Shown here one piece after another: positions 48,907-49,139 of a DNA stretch of 49,139 nucleotides. The notes under the pieces are model-generated. The model did no database searches. It was not told where the DNA came from and was given only the letters and a program-made list of their open reading frames with translations. Each line of letters begins with the position of its first letter. The stretch's first letter is position 1. The position numbers were made by a program, and so were the translations under genes. The stretch comes from Clostridia bacterium (GTDB lineage Bacteria; Bacillota; Clostridia; Oscillospirales; CAG-272). Where the stretch lies: assembly GCA_017537175.1 (NCBI GenBank), contig JAFYLH010000009.1, positions 1-49,139 of the forward strand, read 5' to 3'.

Positions 48907-48929
48907 CTTAACTCCTAACTGAAAAATTA

Positions 48930-48958
48930 AAAGAAGGTCGGTTTTGCCGACCTTCTTT
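48930..48958 (-). terminator. Terminator of the right-end gene
   Basis: AAAGAAGGTCGG and its exact complement around five bases, followed on the minus strand by a T-rich tail; 9 bases beyond the stop of the gene at 48968. Confidence 0.88.
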
Positions 48959-48967
48959 AATTTTTAC

Positions 48968-49139
48968 TTAAGCAACGATATCAAGCAGATAGAAGTTGTA
49001 GGAGTCATCGTTATACTGAACCATGAAGCTCCAACGACCTGTGGTAAGACCGGAGATTACGATCTCGCCGTTCTCGTTTGCATTTACTAACTTCTTGTAC
49101 TGTGCATTAGGAGCGTTCTTAATGTTGTTAGCGGTGGTG
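48968..49139 (-). CDS. C-terminus of an unidentified protein (cut by window edge)
   Basis: The last 56 residues of a minus-strand gene: TTANNIKNAPNAQYKKLVNA, NENGEIVISGLTTGRWSFMV, QYNDDSYNFYLLDIVA, then TAA. The codon choice is biased towards C-ending codons, like the highly expressed GGGtGRT operon, so the gene may be strongly expressed. 'GEIVISGLTTGRW' suggests a beta-sandwich surface or fibronectin-like module. Too little remains to name it. Confidence 0.7.
   Translation of the reverse strand, partial: TTANNIKNAPNAQYKKLVNANENGEIVISGLTTGRWSFMVQYNDDSYNFYLLDIVA

Overview
The window looks like the chromosome of a gut-type Clostridia bacterium (Firmicutes), probably in the Oscillospiraceae/Ruminococcaceae area. 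Evidence: many strong AGGAGG ribosome sites, consensus sigma-A promoters, short operons, many lipoproteins with a Cys lipobox, a GGGtGRT/IscU-like pair, an IreB-like relic, a YtvI/AI-2E-type permease and PrsA. TGA is used as an ordinary stop. Species assignment is inference only.

Layout. 0-3 kb: end of an aldo/keto reductase, a YitT protein and a small-protein operon headed by an HTH regulator that contains an IreB-like gene with an in-frame TGA. 3-7.3 kb: a membrane transglutaminase, tRNA-Leu(UAG), and a plus-strand run of a zinc-ribbon membrane protein, an RCC1-like lipoprotein and a WG-repeat lipoprotein. 7.4-14.8 kb: a five-gene minus-strand operon with THREE dynamin-like GTPases, a zinc-ribbon/GRAM-like protein and a soluble M48 metalloprotease. 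This is the best candidate for an undescribed system. 15-19.4 kb: lipoproteins, a possible PT-barrel (TruF-like) protein and a polysaccharide deacetylase, with three intergenic regions carrying the same terminator stem. 19.4-23.2 kb: an AT-rich accessory stretch with an orphan barstar, a large XRE regulator and a divergent AAA-ATPase/TOPRIM (RloAB/PARIS-like) pair.

23.2-26.7 kb: the highly codon-biased GGGtGRT + IscU-like operon behind a near-perfect Rex operator, then a CFI-box zinc-ribbon protein with a divergent HTH regulator and two palindromic operators. 26.7-31.9 kb: a four-gene envelope operon (PIG-L deacetylase, GT2-GtrA, TcaA-like membrane protein, NAGPA-type phosphodiester glycosidase). 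32-35.9 kb: a zinc-ribbon membrane protein, a LytM protein that has lost most zinc ligands and a membrane-anchored metallophosphoesterase. 35.9-39.1 kb: nucleoside salvage (deoC, deoB, cdd) co-directional with a YfcE-type phosphoesterase. 39.1-41.1 kb: three small conserved-looking proteins, an array of about 12 hairpins and a zeta-toxin-like kinase with a short partner. 41.2-44.3 kb: hisS-aspS. 44.4-49.1 kb: a zinc-ribbon protein, three peptidyl-prolyl isomerases, an AI-2E family permease, a free-standing promoter-RNA-terminator unit and the end of an unknown gene.

All calls come from reading the sequence; no database search was run. Motif assignments rest on recalled family signatures.
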